A stretch of DNA of 64,000 nucleotides from Chitinophaga agri (GCF_010093065.1 NZ_CP048113.1:3410001-3474000), one strand, 5' to 3'. Shown: positions 36,790 to 46,128, numbered from the stretch's first letter. Translations and numbers: made by a program. Notes: generated from the letters alone by a model not told the origin.

Positions 36790-36910
36790 TTAGGAATTGA
36801 ACAAAAAAAGCGTCCCGCATGTTGGACGCTTTTCTATTTTATAAGATATTTTTAACGGGAAAATCAGAAACTATTATTCTCACAAATTTCTGCTGTATTT
36901 CAATTCCTAA
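36790..36910. repeat. inverted-repeat spacer element, copy 1
   Basis: TTAGGAATTGAA (36790-36801) and TTCAATTCCTAA (36899-36910) are perfect 12-bp inverted arms enclosing a terminator hairpin. Related arms with the core GGAATCAGGAATT occur at 43156-43315 and 50751-50922. Confidence 0.6.
36806..36838. terminator. terminator between convergent M14 and ketosynthase genes
   Basis: AAAAGCGTCC and GGACGCTTTT pair over 10 bp around an 8-nt loop. The A- and T-runs allow function in both directions. Confidence 0.85.
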
Positions 36911-36927
36911 TTTGCAATTCATGGTTC

Positions 36928-37989
36928 CTACTTAACCTGCTGCAACAACATAAAACAATGCTGCTCTCCAAAGAAGTGGTTATAAATAAGCACATTCCTC
37001 ATCCTACCTGGCTGCTTCTCTAACATCGGAAACCAATGTTGAGGTACCTGCTGCTGTTTCACGATCATCGCTCCCAGCCATAAGGCAAAAGCGCCCACCG
37101 TTTCATAATCTCCGCAGAGATGTTTAAAAGGCAGCTGCGTCCACTTTGGATAAGCCGTCAATACATCGTAGTAATGCCCGTGATTACTGTCCGCATTCGC
37201 ACCTGTCAGTACAAGATCTATCTCATCTGCCTGCACACCATGCTGTTCGAGGAACTGGCTCAGTGTACATTGCAGCTTTTCGGATGATGGCTTGTACAGC
37301 ATCTGCAAACCACCTATCTGTGCATAACTCTTTTCTGTAGCCTGTGGCGTCAGTAAAAAGAAGGCAGCGCCTTCTCCTGATATCGTACCGGGAGAAACAT
37401 GTGCATATAACTGATCATTGGAGATCGTTTCCTTTTTCCAATGCCCGATACGGCCTTTGATAAAAAAATGCTCAGGAGTGATTTCGTCGAATGCGCCTGC
37501 CAGTACATCTGGAGTACCTTCCGATAACAACAGCAGACTATCCAGCAGGGCGTGTTCGAAAGAGAAGCCCCGGTGAACAAATGTATTATTATACTGCGTA
37601 CATTTCTGTTGTAATGCGATCAGTCCGTTGACAGCATTGTATGTAGACTGAATAAAAGGAGTGGGATTGAGCGCACGTTCTTCGTAGTCGCGTATTTCCT
37701 TGATGAAGCGTTCAGTATCCTGCAAACTGCCCTTGCCGGTGCCTGTGACGATCGCACCCGGAACGGCAATGCCACCATCCTGTAAGCACTTCAGGGAAGT
37801 GGCAAGGCCCATTTTTAACACCCTGGTCATACGACGCAGGCTATTAGGCGCAATAAAGCCACGATAGTCCGGCTCCACACAGGAAAGCATATTGCCCTGC
37901 GTGACCGTCAGCGGCTGCGTCAACTCTCCATCAAACGTATGCTGGGGAGAGATGGCAGCCATTCCTTGTATGTAACACTTACCCTTCAT
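36928..37989 (-). CDS. ketosynthase-like protein lacking the active-site Cys (chain-length-factor type)
   Basis: Thiolase-fold protein of 353 residues related to beta-ketoacyl-ACP synthases. It contains GTGKGSLQDTERFI, NPTPFIQSTYNAVNGLIAL, the SGEGAAFFLL strand and a late VLTGANADSNHGHYYD segment. The usual catalytic cysteine position is replaced: the expected TACSS-like site reads NNTFVHRGFSFEHAL, and the C-terminal catalytic histidines are not clear. By analogy with KS-beta/CLF subunits it probably pairs with the complete ketosynthase encoded just upstream, with which it overlaps by 11 nt. Last gene of the pigment operon. Confidence 0.85.
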   Translation of the reverse strand: MKGKCYIQGMAAISPQHTFDGELTQPLTVTQGNMLSCVEPDYRGFIAPNSLRRMTRVLKMGLATSLKCLQDGGIAVPGAIVTGTGKGSLQDTERFIKEIRDYEERALNPTPFIQSTYNAVNGLIALQQKCTQYNNTFVHRGFSFEHALLDSLLLLSEGTPDVLAGAFDEITPEHFFIKGRIGHWKKETISNDQLYAHVSPGTISGEGAAFFLLTPQATEKSYAQIGGLQMLYKPSSEKLQCTLSQFLEQHGVQADEIDLVLTGANADSNHGHYYDVLTAYPKWTQLPFKHLCGDYETVGAFALWLGAMIVKQQQVPQHWFPMLEKQPGRMRNVLIYNHFFGEQHCFMLLQQVK

Positions 37990-39193
37990 ATTTGCTGATC
38001 AGCAGAGAGGCATTATTGCCCCCGAAACCGAATGAATTGGATAACACATGACGTACCGGATAATCTTCCAGTAATGTGGAAGCCGGTGTAATGTATAACT
38101 CCTCCATCTGCTCTTTGAAATGGAGATTAGGAAATATTAACTGATGCTGAATAGCCAGTACAGCATAGATGGCTTCTATTCCGCCTGCGGCGGCTAATGT
38201 ATGGCCGGTAAAAGGCTTGGTGCTGCTGAATGGCGGAACCTGTTCTCCGAACAGACGTTGTAAAGCCATGCCTTCCGCCACATCATTGCTTAATGTAGCA
38301 GTGCCATGTACATTCACGTACTGAATATCCGCAGGTACACATCCTCCCATTTCCATAGCGCCTTTCATGGCAGCATAGGCACCGTCTCCTTCGGGAGATG
38401 GTGCGGTAGGATGGAATGCTTCATTTGTATTGGCATATCCACTTAATACTGCCAGCACAGGCGCATTACGGTCTTTCACCAGCGATTCGCTTTCCAGTAC
38501 AAGATAAGCGGCTCCTTCACCGAGATTAAGACCGTTGCGGTCTTTATCGAAAGGCATGCAGGGGCGCTTGTCAATATTCTTGAGTGAATTAAACCCGTTG
38601 AGGGTAAAGCGGGTGAGTGCTTCTGTACCTCCGCAGATCACGCGGCGGGCCAGTCCCGATCTGATCAGCCTTGCACCATACATCAATGCATTTGCAGAAG
38701 ATGAACAGGCTGTACTGATAGTGGTGATGTATCCGTCTATACCCACGGTGTCCGCTATACGTTGCGTACAGTCAGCGCAATCCAGGGTATCGATAAATCT
38801 TATAAAATCGCCTGTTTTCGCAGGATCGGCAATCTCGAAATAAACGTTCTCGGTATCACACATACCCCCTACGGTGGATGCATTGATAAAACCGGTCGGT
38901 TCATCCTGTACGTTGCTGATACCAGCAGAACGCAGGGCTTCCCGCATAGCGATCAGTCCCAGCAATGCAGTACGCGTATAGCCTTCCTGACCTGCTACGC
39001 CAGCTATTTCACTGAGTCCCGGTGTCGTGTGTTTTACTTCCGCTACCGGCAATACTTCTTTGTAAATAGTTTGCAGTTGCTGAGTATATCCCAGCCCGCT
39101 CTGTTGCGCACGCAGGCTACGGAGGTTCTCCGCTACATCATCACCAATGGCGGTGATCATCCCCATTCCAGTTATAAACACACGTTCCGCCAT
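37979..39193 (-). CDS. beta-ketoacyl-ACP synthase II type (FabF-like)
   Basis: Condensing enzyme of 404 residues with a complete active site: Cys163 in ISTACSSSANA, one His in VNVHGTATLSND and the other in KPFTGHTLAAAGG. N-terminus VFITGMGMITAIGDDVAEN and C-terminus NSFGFGGNNASLL are typical of FabF-like proteins. It lies between the dedicated ACP (12 nt upstream) and the cysteine-less partner (11-nt overlap). This points to synthesis of the polyene or fatty chain of an aryl-polyene/flexirubin-type pigment rather than housekeeping fatty acids. Confidence 0.93.
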   Translation of the reverse strand: MAERVFITGMGMITAIGDDVAENLRSLRAQQSGLGYTQQLQTIYKEVLPVAEVKHTTPGLSEIAGVAGQEGYTRTALLGLIAMREALRSAGISNVQDEPTGFINASTVGGMCDTENVYFEIADPAKTGDFIRFIDTLDCADCTQRIADTVGIDGYITTISTACSSSANALMYGARLIRSGLARRVICGGTEALTRFTLNGFNSLKNIDKRPCMPFDKDRNGLNLGEGAAYLVLESESLVKDRNAPVLAVLSGYANTNEAFHPTAPSPEGDGAYAAMKGAMEMGGCVPADIQYVNVHGTATLSNDVAEGMALQRLFGEQVPPFSSTKPFTGHTLAAAGGIEAIYAVLAIQHQLIFPNLHFKEQMEELYITPASTLLEDYPVRHVLSNSFGFGGNNASLLISKYEG

Positions 39194-39205
39194 GCCTGGT
39201 ATTGT

Positions 39206-39463
39206 TTACGCAGGTTGTTTAGATTGAATAAATTCTGCCATGGATTGAACAGACTGTAAGATCTTTCTTCCTTCGCGTGGATCTTCTACTTTGATCTTGT
39301 AATATCTTTCCAGTAATACCATCAGTTCAAGGGAATCAATGCTATCGAGTCCGAGCCCCTCCCCAAACAGCGGGGCATTATCGTCAATATCTTCAGGACG
39401 GGTATCCTGCAGGTTCAACGCCTCAATAATCTGAACTTTCAATTGCTGTTTTAACTCTTCCAT
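39206..39463 (-). CDS. acyl carrier protein
   Basis: 85-residue carrier protein with the 4'-phosphopantetheine attachment Ser41 in GLGLDSIDSLELMVLLE. The acidic helix II (ELMVLLERYYKIKVED) is normal for ACPs. It is 12 nt upstream of the FabF-like gene and is probably the dedicated carrier of the pigment pathway. Confidence 0.95.
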   Translation of the reverse strand: MEELKQQLKVQIIEALNLQDTRPEDIDDNAPLFGEGLGLDSIDSLELMVLLERYYKIKVEDPREGRKILQSVQSMAEFIQSKQPA

Positions 39464-39601
39464 AGTTTGTTGCAGGTTTATGCTTCCTTTTTTTGCTTTC
39501 AGAAAGCCAGGCCTCCCTCAGCAATTTTTTTGCCAGGGTAGCCGTAAAAATACAGTTTTAGCTTCAATAGTCAATGCATGGCTTACCCACACAAGGTTTC
39601 G

Positions 39602-40888
39602 TTAGCTGAGTCTTCTTTTCTCAATGGCGGCGGCTGTACATAACAATACGATTGCAAATACAACCAGCTTACCCACATCGCCCCATATGTGGCTCACGCC
39701 CACATTCCTCAGATAAATATCATTAATAGCATCCAGTCCCCAGCTTAGTGGTGACAGATGTCCTATCAGTTTCATATGCGATGGCATGATCTCTAAAGGT
39801 ATCCAGATACCACCGATGGCAGACAGTATCACGATAGAGATAGCGCCAAAGTTCAGTGCCTGATTAGGTGTTTTGAACACGGTGCCTACCAGTATACCGT
39901 AGGATGTTGCCGCCAGTCCGATACCGATGGCGACGATCAGTGCGGCCATATAACTCTGTCCCAGGGACAACTGTGGTAGCCCCAGCAATGGCAGCAGATA
40001 AATACCTACCTGCATCATCAGGTAGAATTGTATCACGCAAACGGCCACAAAGAAGAACATCTTTCCTGCGAGTATCGCCAGGTAGGAACCCGGGATCAGT
40101 TTCATACGCAGCATGCTGCCATCTTCTCTTTCCCTGATCATATTACCTGCTATCGGAATGACGATAAAGAACATCGCAAAGATGCTCCAGGCAGGTACGT
40201 TGTGCTGAACAGAATTAGAGATCACATCCAGTTCCTGTGAAGGACCTGTCAGCTGCTCTTTCAGTCCGACAGCCTTCAACTGTATGTTCATGGAGTCATT
40301 CTCTGCCACATCCTTTCTCTTCAGTTGCTTCTTGATCCGCTCCAGTAACATATCTGTTTCCACCTGTGTCAGGAAGTTGTCCAGTGCCTGATGGATCGCA
40401 CTTTTAAATGCTTTTTTAGAAGCAGGATCAAAATACACGGTCACATGCAGGGAGTCTTTCCTTGTGCTGACTGGCAATACATCCGGCATTCCCATTCTGC
40501 GGGAAATATCATTGACGATCTTATTGGCATTGCTGACAATAGCGCCGGTAGATCCCTGTGGAATGATAATACAGATCTGGTAGTGTCCTTCATTCACGAG
40601 TGATCTGGCCTGTTCCTCTGTCACAGCACTACCATTCAAAGAATCTATGACGCGGAATTGTCCTGATTCCCCTAATCCTTCGCGGATATATTTTCCAAGG
40701 CGACCGTGGTCATTATCCACAGTAAGAATATCAAATTTCAGTTCCTGGTAATCACGGAATGGTGCATCTTCAATCAATGCCATTACTGTGATCAATACAA
40801 CCGGCATGGCAAACAGCAGGGTCAGCCCTGTTCTGTCGCGCATCAGCAACAGCCATTCTTTTCGTATAGTAGCCAGTAATCTTAGCAT
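39602..40888 (-). CDS. ABC-2 type transporter permease
   Basis: Membrane component of an ABC exporter, 428 residues. One N-terminal helix (LTLLFAMPVVLITVMALI) is followed by a large extracytoplasmic domain (about 45-225) and five more helices (WSIFAMFFIVIPIAGNMI, GKMFFFVAVCVIQFYLMM, YMAALIVAIGIGLAATSYGILVG, GAISIVILSAIGGIWIPL, KLVVFAIVLLCTAAAI). It contains the ABC-2 conserved REREDGSMLRMKLIPGS. The ATPase gene is 10 nt upstream. In the pigment locus it likely moves the product or an intermediate toward the outer membrane; the cargo is inferred from neighbours only. Confidence 0.92.
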   Translation of the reverse strand: MLRLLATIRKEWLLLMRDRTGLTLLFAMPVVLITVMALIEDAPFRDYQELKFDILTVDNDHGRLGKYIREGLGESGQFRVIDSLNGSAVTEEQARSLVNEGHYQICIIIPQGSTGAIVSNANKIVNDISRRMGMPDVLPVSTRKDSLHVTVYFDPASKKAFKSAIHQALDNFLTQVETDMLLERIKKQLKRKDVAENDSMNIQLKAVGLKEQLTGPSQELDVISNSVQHNVPAWSIFAMFFIVIPIAGNMIREREDGSMLRMKLIPGSYLAILAGKMFFFVAVCVIQFYLMMQVGIYLLPLLGLPQLSLGQSYMAALIVAIGIGLAATSYGILVGTVFKTPNQALNFGAISIVILSAIGGIWIPLEIMPSHMKLIGHLSPLSWGLDAINDIYLRNVGVSHIWGDVGKLVVFAIVLLCTAAAIEKRRLS

Positions 40889-40898
40889 CCGGTTTTTA

Positions 40899-41645
40899 TT
40901 AATCTCTTAATGCGTGGCCTGTGTAATGCAGGAACACGTCTTCCAGGTTGCGGCATTCCGCATGCCTGGCAATGAGTTCCGCTGTACCGCCCTGTACCAC
41001 CGCTTTTCCTTCATCAACGATCACCACTTCACTACAGATGGTCTGTGCTTCATCCAGCAGGTGAGAGGTATATATGATACTCACTCCCTGCTGATTGTAT
41101 TCCCGCAGGAACTGTAGTATCATAGTTCGTGACTGTACATCTACCCCCGCAGTCGGCTCATCGAGTATCAGCAGTTTCGGGTTGTGCAGAATTGCTGCAA
41201 TGATATTGGTACGTCGTTTCATCCCACCGGAGAAATGGTGCACCTGCTTGTGTCCTGCTTTTTCGAGTCCGAACACCTGCAGGTATTCATCGATACGGCT
41301 GCGCAGGGGTTTACCTTTCAGGCCGTACAGGTTACCGAAATATTCCAGATTTTCAATAGCTGTAAGATGAGGAAACAGTGCGATCTGCTGAGGCACTACG
41401 CCTATCAGTCGTTTGATGGTCTCACGATTAGCCGCATGCTGTGGCTGATCGAAGATCTGCACCTGACCGGCATCCGCTTTTACCAGTCCGCAGATGATGG
41501 ATATCGTAGTTGTCTTTCCCGCGCCATTAGGCCCGAGCAGCCCTACGATACTTCCTTCGGGGAAGCTGAAGGACAGGCCTTTCAGAGATGGTTCCAGCGC
41601 TCCTTTATATGTTTTGTGCAGGTCCTGCACGAGCATACTGGTCAT
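40899..41645 (-). CDS. ABC transporter ATP-binding protein
   Basis: ATPase of 248 residues with Walker A GPNGAGKTT near 39-47, Q-loop GVVPQQIALFPHLTA, signature HFSGGMKRR, Walker B LLILDEPTAGVD and the H-loop YTSHLLDEAQ. It belongs to the exporter class that pairs with ABC-2 permeases, and its partner is the next gene. Its start overlaps the stop of the BtrH-like gene by 1 nt. Confidence 0.95.
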   Translation of the reverse strand: MTSMLVQDLHKTYKGALEPSLKGLSFSFPEGSIVGLLGPNGAGKTTTISIICGLVKADAGQVQIFDQPQHAANRETIKRLIGVVPQQIALFPHLTAIENLEYFGNLYGLKGKPLRSRIDEYLQVFGLEKAGHKQVHHFSGGMKRRTNIIAAILHNPKLLILDEPTAGVDVQSRTMILQFLREYNQQGVSIIYTSHLLDEAQTICSEVVIVDEGKAVVQGGTAELIARHAECRNLEDVFLHYTGHALRD

Positions 41646-42670
41646 TATAATTTCACTTTCGACAATTTCCGGAATAGTACTTCTTCTTCAGCTGCGCATT
41701 GCATCAGCATATCGCTGAGTTCTCCATACGATACATTATTCGCGCTCCTGCTTTTACATACCCGGCCCGCGTTAAAGGCAAAGTTGCGCCAGGTATCACC
41801 GATACCGGTCAGTTCAGCAGACAGTGCTGATAATTCATCTCTCTTGAGGATACCGGCAGCTTCCTGCAGGAAGGCAGCATACATGAAGCGGAAACCAGCA
41901 CCACCGGTGCCTATTTCTTCCTGCATACGGATAATGTTACCCAGGTATAATACCGCTTTTCTGTCTCCTACTTTCTCCGGATAATGCCTTAGACGTTTAG
42001 CGAGAAAGCGCATGCCTTTTACGCCAAACATCGGCAGCGGGATATTCAGCATATCACTGCATGCCTGTTTGATACCATCGCGGATAGGTTGTTCGAATGA
42101 AACCTGCTTTGGTACTTCAACCGGGTAGTACATTTTACCTTTCGGAGCAGGAAATCCTTTAGCAAAGCGGGCTTCCGCCAGGCTTTTCGGATCGATCTCG
42201 GTCACCTGTTCCATGATAGGATCACTGATCAGGTAGTTATCTCCTTCTTTTCCATATGCCACGAGGTTGTGGGCATTAAAATGGAAACGATAGGCTGGCG
42301 GGAAATAAGGCAGGTAGTATACGCTGGACAGCAGCCCGACAGGCCGGCCCTGTTCCAGCACACGGTCCAGTTCCTGCATTCCTTTTTCCGGACTGGAAAA
42401 CGTCTGTGATGCTATTTTTACTCCCAGGCGTTTCGCTACTCTTTTGAAGATAGCCCCTGGCACCACACGGTACGTTGTACCTGGTACACCATTTACCTTG
42501 ACAAAGGGCAGATGGCCGAAGAATATGCCGGCACCGATGCCAAAGGCCATAGGCTCACTGATCTGCAATCCGTAATGACGGAATATATTAGAGATCACCC
42601 CGCTTTCGCAGTGAGCTGTCTGCACGTGGTGAAAGTGTGTATCATTCATAACTTCCAGTACCTCGTCCAT
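41645..42670 (-). CDS. BtrH N-terminal/DUF4872 domain protein
   Basis: 341-residue protein with a papain-like BtrH N-terminal fold: catalytic Cys21 in TAHCESGVISNIF, His in FHFNAHNLVAYG and Asp in YLISDPIM. A helical C-terminal DUF4872-like region (about 190-341) follows. BtrH itself moves an acyl group from an ACP to an amine in butirosin synthesis. This relative may likewise transfer an acyl chain from the pigment ACP, for example in ester formation; that role is an inference. Embedded between the 132-aa gene and the ABC transporter, coupled to the latter by a 1-nt overlap. Confidence 0.85.
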   Translation of the reverse strand: MDEVLEVMNDTHFHHVQTAHCESGVISNIFRHYGLQISEPMAFGIGAGIFFGHLPFVKVNGVPGTTYRVVPGAIFKRVAKRLGVKIASQTFSSPEKGMQELDRVLEQGRPVGLLSSVYYLPYFPPAYRFHFNAHNLVAYGKEGDNYLISDPIMEQVTEIDPKSLAEARFAKGFPAPKGKMYYPVEVPKQVSFEQPIRDGIKQACSDMLNIPLPMFGVKGMRFLAKRLRHYPEKVGDRKAVLYLGNIIRMQEEIGTGGAGFRFMYAAFLQEAAGILKRDELSALSAELTGIGDTWRNFAFNAGRVCKSRSANNVSYGELSDMLMQCAAEEEVLFRKLSKVKL

Positions 42671-42715
42671 TTGGATAATAATATTTTATGATAGTCCGCC
42701 AGCAGCGGAGACTAC

Positions 42716-43114
42716 TTATTTAATGTTTTTCAATTCCTGTACGGTGATCTTGAATGCGGCAGCATACCGTTGCAGCATAATATCGCTCAGCCCCTTAAAT
42801 ACGGCGGGTTTCATATGGCGTTTTACCTGCCACTGGAACTTGCCTACATAACTCGCCAGCAGTGGCAGGTCCATGATCGTTTTTTCCATGTAGTAGGCTA
42901 CCGGACTGATCTCACCTGCCAGTACACGTGCACGTGCTTTTTCCACCCGTTCATTGATCTCTTCCCACGCCTGTTGCATTGCTACGTTTTCCGGCTCCCA
43001 GCCTACGCTGGTTACGGGTACATACTGTCCTGCATTGTCGGTAGCATAGAACAACTGCTTGAACTGACCTTCATGCATGTTGTTACCATCCTGAGGAACA
43101 TCGTCTTTTTTCAT
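42716..43114 (-). CDS. hypothetical protein of pigment locus, 132 aa
   Basis: Unrecognised soluble protein. The central half is a long predicted helix (ENVAMQQAWEEINERVEKARARVLAGEISPVAYYMEKTI), and the C-terminus (LSDIMLQRYAAAFKITVQELKNIK) resembles the end of a small DNA-binding or scaffolding helix bundle. No catalytic motif. It is 45 nt upstream of the BtrH-like gene in the same direction and after a minus-strand terminator, so it may be the first gene of a separate transcript reading to 36928. Confidence 0.75.
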   Translation of the reverse strand: MKKDDVPQDGNNMHEGQFKQLFYATDNAGQYVPVTSVGWEPENVAMQQAWEEINERVEKARARVLAGEISPVAYYMEKTIMDLPLLASYVGKFQWQVKRHMKPAVFKGLSDIMLQRYAAAFKITVQELKNIK

Positions 43115-43130
43115 GAGGTGCGTGTTTAAA

Positions 43131-43152
43131 GAAAAAGGAGCGTAAGCTCCTT
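43131..43152 (-). terminator. minus-strand terminator after DarB-like gene
   Basis: AAGGAGC and GCTCCTT form a perfect 7-bp stem with a 4-nt loop. Read on the minus strand it is followed by TTTTTCTTT. It would separate the DarB-like gene from the 132-aa gene. Confidence 0.75.
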
Positions 43153-43155
43153 ATT

Positions 43156-43315
43156 AATTAAGAATCAGGAATTACGAATCAGGAATTATGTTAGCCTGAC
43201 TACACATTTGCGCTGACTAACTATTTTATGGATGTCGGAATGACCGGGAATAATGTTCATTCATCTGAAGACAACTGAAGTTCAATTCCTGATTCCCAAT
43301 TCCTAATTGCTAATT
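43156..43315. repeat. inverted-repeat spacer element, copy 2
   Basis: About 35-bp imperfect inverted arms at 43156-43190 and 43281-43315, the outer one reaching the DarB-like stop codon. The left arm contains GAATCAGGAATTA twice (43162 and 43176), and the right arm carries CAATTCCTGATTC. Related to the elements at 36790 and 50751. Confidence 0.65.
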
Positions 43316-44450
43316 ACACTACCGTGATATGTGCATATGCATAAGAGAACCTTGCGCTCTCAGGTACCATCATCACGATAGTCTGGCCTTTCTTCAGCAT
43401 ATCATTGTTCAGCAATTCTTCCAGCATCAGATAAGGAGAAGCGGTACCTACGTTACCAACTTTGGTAAGGTTAGTGAACCATTTTTCCTGCGGGATAGGT
43501 ACTCCCAGGCGGGTGATCTCTTCATCGATCTTAAAGCGGAAAAATTCTGAAGACAGGTGAGGCAGGAAGTAGTCCAGTTTATCCAGGTCAATATTATAGC
43601 GCTCTACCAGCTCTTTCCACATTTTAGCACCGGAAGGTACAATGTTCGCACCTAACAGGCGGGTATCCTGTTTGAAGGAGAATACGCTGTTATTAGCCCA
43701 TTCTTCCGGCGTCATATCGATCCAGCCTGTAGTGCTGCCATCTTCATTTTTAACGGAGCCTGCATACATACAGGTTTCCAGTTCGTGTGCATAAGATGCT
43801 ATTTCCACCCAGTCTACGCGAAGAGACAGACCTTCTTCATTCGGTTTATCCTGGAATAAGGCTGCACTGGCGCCGTCGGATAGCATCCAGCGAAGGAAAT
43901 CTTTTTCGAAAGCAATGATCGGATTGTTTTCCAGTTGCTTCAGATTTTCAGCTTCAGGCTCGAACTTTTCGGCCAGCATCCAGCTGGAGAATTTTTCAGA
44001 GCCGGAGCTTACTGCATTGCTGGTGTTACCACATCTGATAGACATCCAGGCATATTTGAAAGCCTGCATACCGGCAGCGCAGGCACCTGTTGCAGCGATC
44101 AGTTCGACAGGCTGGCATTTCAGCAAACCGTGCACCATAGCTGCATGGTTAGGCAGCAGCTGATCAGGAGAAGTTGTTCCGCAGGCCAGCAGTTGCAACT
44201 GGCTGATAGGGAATTTATCGTCAAACAGGCCATCTACTGCGGCAGCTGTCATTTGAGCATTAGAGTGGGTGGATTTACCCTCTTTATCCAGTGAATAATA
44301 ACGGGTCTTGATCTTATTATTTCCCAGAATCCTCAACCGGGCACGGGAAGGCTTTCCGTCCACCAGTCCCAGAATGCTTTCCATTTCATCATTCCCTACA
44401 GGTTCATTTGGCAAAAACTTAGATAGCCTTGTAATATAAACTTCCTTCAT
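43314..44450 (-). CDS. DarB-like ketosynthase III (dialkylresorcinol synthesis)
   Basis: FabH/KAS III-type condensing enzyme of 378 residues. Cys124 in AATGACAAGMQA, His in DYFLPHLSSEFF and Asn in VGNVGTASPYL form the Cys-His-Asn triad. In dialkylresorcinol/flexirubin pathways DarB joins two beta-ketoacyl chains before DarA aromatises the ring. The DarA-like gene lies just upstream, which makes this the best assignment over housekeeping FabH. Confidence 0.88.
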   Translation of the reverse strand: MKEVYITRLSKFLPNEPVGNDEMESILGLVDGKPSRARLRILGNNKIKTRYYSLDKEGKSTHSNAQMTAAAVDGLFDDKFPISQLQLLACGTTSPDQLLPNHAAMVHGLLKCQPVELIAATGACAAGMQAFKYAWMSIRCGNTSNAVSSGSEKFSSWMLAEKFEPEAENLKQLENNPIIAFEKDFLRWMLSDGASAALFQDKPNEEGLSLRVDWVEIASYAHELETCMYAGSVKNEDGSTTGWIDMTPEEWANNSVFSFKQDTRLLGANIVPSGAKMWKELVERYNIDLDKLDYFLPHLSSEFFRFKIDEEITRLGVPIPQEKWFTNLTKVGNVGTASPYLMLEELLNNDMLKKGQTIVMMVPESARFSYAYAHITVV

Positions 44451-44751
44451 TTGAAATAGATTCCTGTTTTTTTATAAGTAGATGCCTATCCTCCTTTAAA
44501 GACTGGCTGTTGTTGCTGATTGTTAACCTTTTGTATATTCATGCAGGAGCTACGGTCTCATCGGACAGGTCATCATTCCATTGGTTATGTCAATTATAAT
44601 ATGTCCTGTTTGCCCCTCTTCCCGTCATTTATCACATACAAACGCCCGTAAATATAGAATACTCTACGGATATTACCGTAAAACAGTCGTTCACATGCTG
44701 TCCCTTATAATAATTGATGGTATACTAAGTATGATATGACCACCCTTCCTT
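44451..44751. other. 301-base spacer between DarA- and DarB-like genes
   Basis: No gene, terminator or clear promoter box seen. AT-rich, with a T-run near 44470 and the imperfect palindrome GGTATACTAAGTATGATATG near 44711. It probably carries the promoter of the DarB-like gene, but no confident element can be named. Confidence 0.35.
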
Positions 44752-45672
44752 TTAACGCAGGTGTATTCCTTTATAGTACTTCACGTCTTCCAGCAGCTTA
44801 CTCTTGTTTAAAGCGAGCTTGAAAATAGACGTGATCTTGGCCAGCGGCGATAAAACAAAGATACCGATCAGTAACAATCCCCTGTACATTGATACCCTTC
44901 CCTGTCTTTCCGGAGCCCCCGGCCCCCCTTTGGCACTAATGAACTTTGACCAGTACCGGAATGCCCTGATACCCCTGTCTTCCAGCAGGATCAGGTTAGG
45001 CAACAGGTCCACTGCGCCCAGTTCCACCAGTTTCGGTTGTAATGCATCCCATTGTCTGTCCTGCAGGACTTCAGCAATCGGATTGGCAAAACGTACTGAT
45101 TCAACAATATCCTTTTCCTGCACACCAGCAGGTGGCAGCAGGGAGGTTGCCTCCTTCTTGCCTTTGAACTGCCATCTTAATACGGTGATCAGTGCCACCA
45201 GGTTAGGCGACTTATCCACCATTACGATGTTACCCACCAGATGAGCGCCGGCTTTCTGCAGGTAGCCTTTTACTGTTTCCTGCGCGTTCAGCCACATATT
45301 GCGGCATCCCATCAGGGTAATTACAGGTTTACCTTTCAGCAGACGGGCTGCTGATTCACTTTGCAAAAATGCTGCCGTTGGTTGGGAAGGAGAAAGGAAC
45401 CAGGGTTGATAAGCAAGAATAATAAGATCAAAATGCTCATCCGGATTCACTTTCAGCGGAGCAATCGCTCTGGGTCGCCCTAACACCGTTTCCGGCATTG
45501 TATCATAAAAAACCTGCTTTTTCCATGGGAACTCAAATGGCTGCACTGGTTTCAATTCTTCGTATACGATGGTTGCTTTGTCCTGTAAAGGGCCTAATAC
45601 CGTATCGACGATTCTCTTTAATTGTCCTGTTTGCGTATAATATACAACCAGGATCTTAGGTCGTTCAATCAT
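44752..45672 (-). CDS. DarA-like dialkylresorcinol condensing enzyme
   Basis: 306 residues matching the DarA pattern: a flavodoxin-like N-terminus (ILVVYYTQTGQLKRIVDTVLGPL), LIILAYQPWFLSPSQPTAAFL, LMGCRNMWLNAQETVKGYL, and a hydrophobic C-terminal helix (GLLLIGIFVLSPLAKITSIF). DarA works with DarB to build 2,5-dialkylresorcinol, the lipid half of flexirubin pigments. No tyrosine ammonia-lyase or aryl-polyene ligase gene is in the window, so the rest of the pathway must be elsewhere. It appears to be the first gene of the locus. Confidence 0.88.
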   Translation of the reverse strand: MIERPKILVVYYTQTGQLKRIVDTVLGPLQDKATIVYEELKPVQPFEFPWKKQVFYDTMPETVLGRPRAIAPLKVNPDEHFDLIILAYQPWFLSPSQPTAAFLQSESAARLLKGKPVITLMGCRNMWLNAQETVKGYLQKAGAHLVGNIVMVDKSPNLVALITVLRWQFKGKKEATSLLPPAGVQEKDIVESVRFANPIAEVLQDRQWDALQPKLVELGAVDLLPNLILLEDRGIRAFRYWSKFISAKGGPGAPERQGRVSMYRGLLLIGIFVLSPLAKITSIFKLALNKSKLLEDVKYYKGIHLR

Positions 45673-45856
45673 AAAAGGAATAGGAGGTTCAACAATTGAA
45701 GCCGTAAACTTACGAAAAACAACTGTAGGCGAAAGATATTTTTTTGTTATATGAATGACGATCGTTCCTAAATGCTTGTCGGGATAAATCCCCTGGTTTT
45801 AGCGGCATTCATCTCCTTCTGGCCATTGAACGCTTCTGCGGCATTCACTGCGCGGA

Positions 45857-45906
45857 CATAAAATAAAAACGCCTGCCGGCATGTGTGACACGCTGCGGCA
45901 GGCGTT
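45857..45906 (-). terminator. minus-strand terminator after methyltransferase
   Basis: AACGCCTGCCG (45868-45878) and CGGCAGGCGTT (45896-45906) form an 11-bp stem with a T-rich minus-strand tail (45857-45867). The rest of the 456-base spacer 45673-46128 shows no gene. Confidence 0.85.
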
Positions 45907-46128
45907 GTAAATATGAAAAGTACTTATTATCAGGATGTAAACAGGACGTTATCCGAAAATGATCATTTGTCTGATCATTGCGGCTCTTTTTCCGTTCCTT
46001 GTGCCCTAGCCAGGTATTGCCATAACCTCTGCATTTGTTTACAGCAATACCGTGGCCAAAGGACTTAATTAGTTGTATAGCAGTTACAAAGATGCTGTTT
46101 GTATCCTTACTTAAATGTTAAAGAGTAC

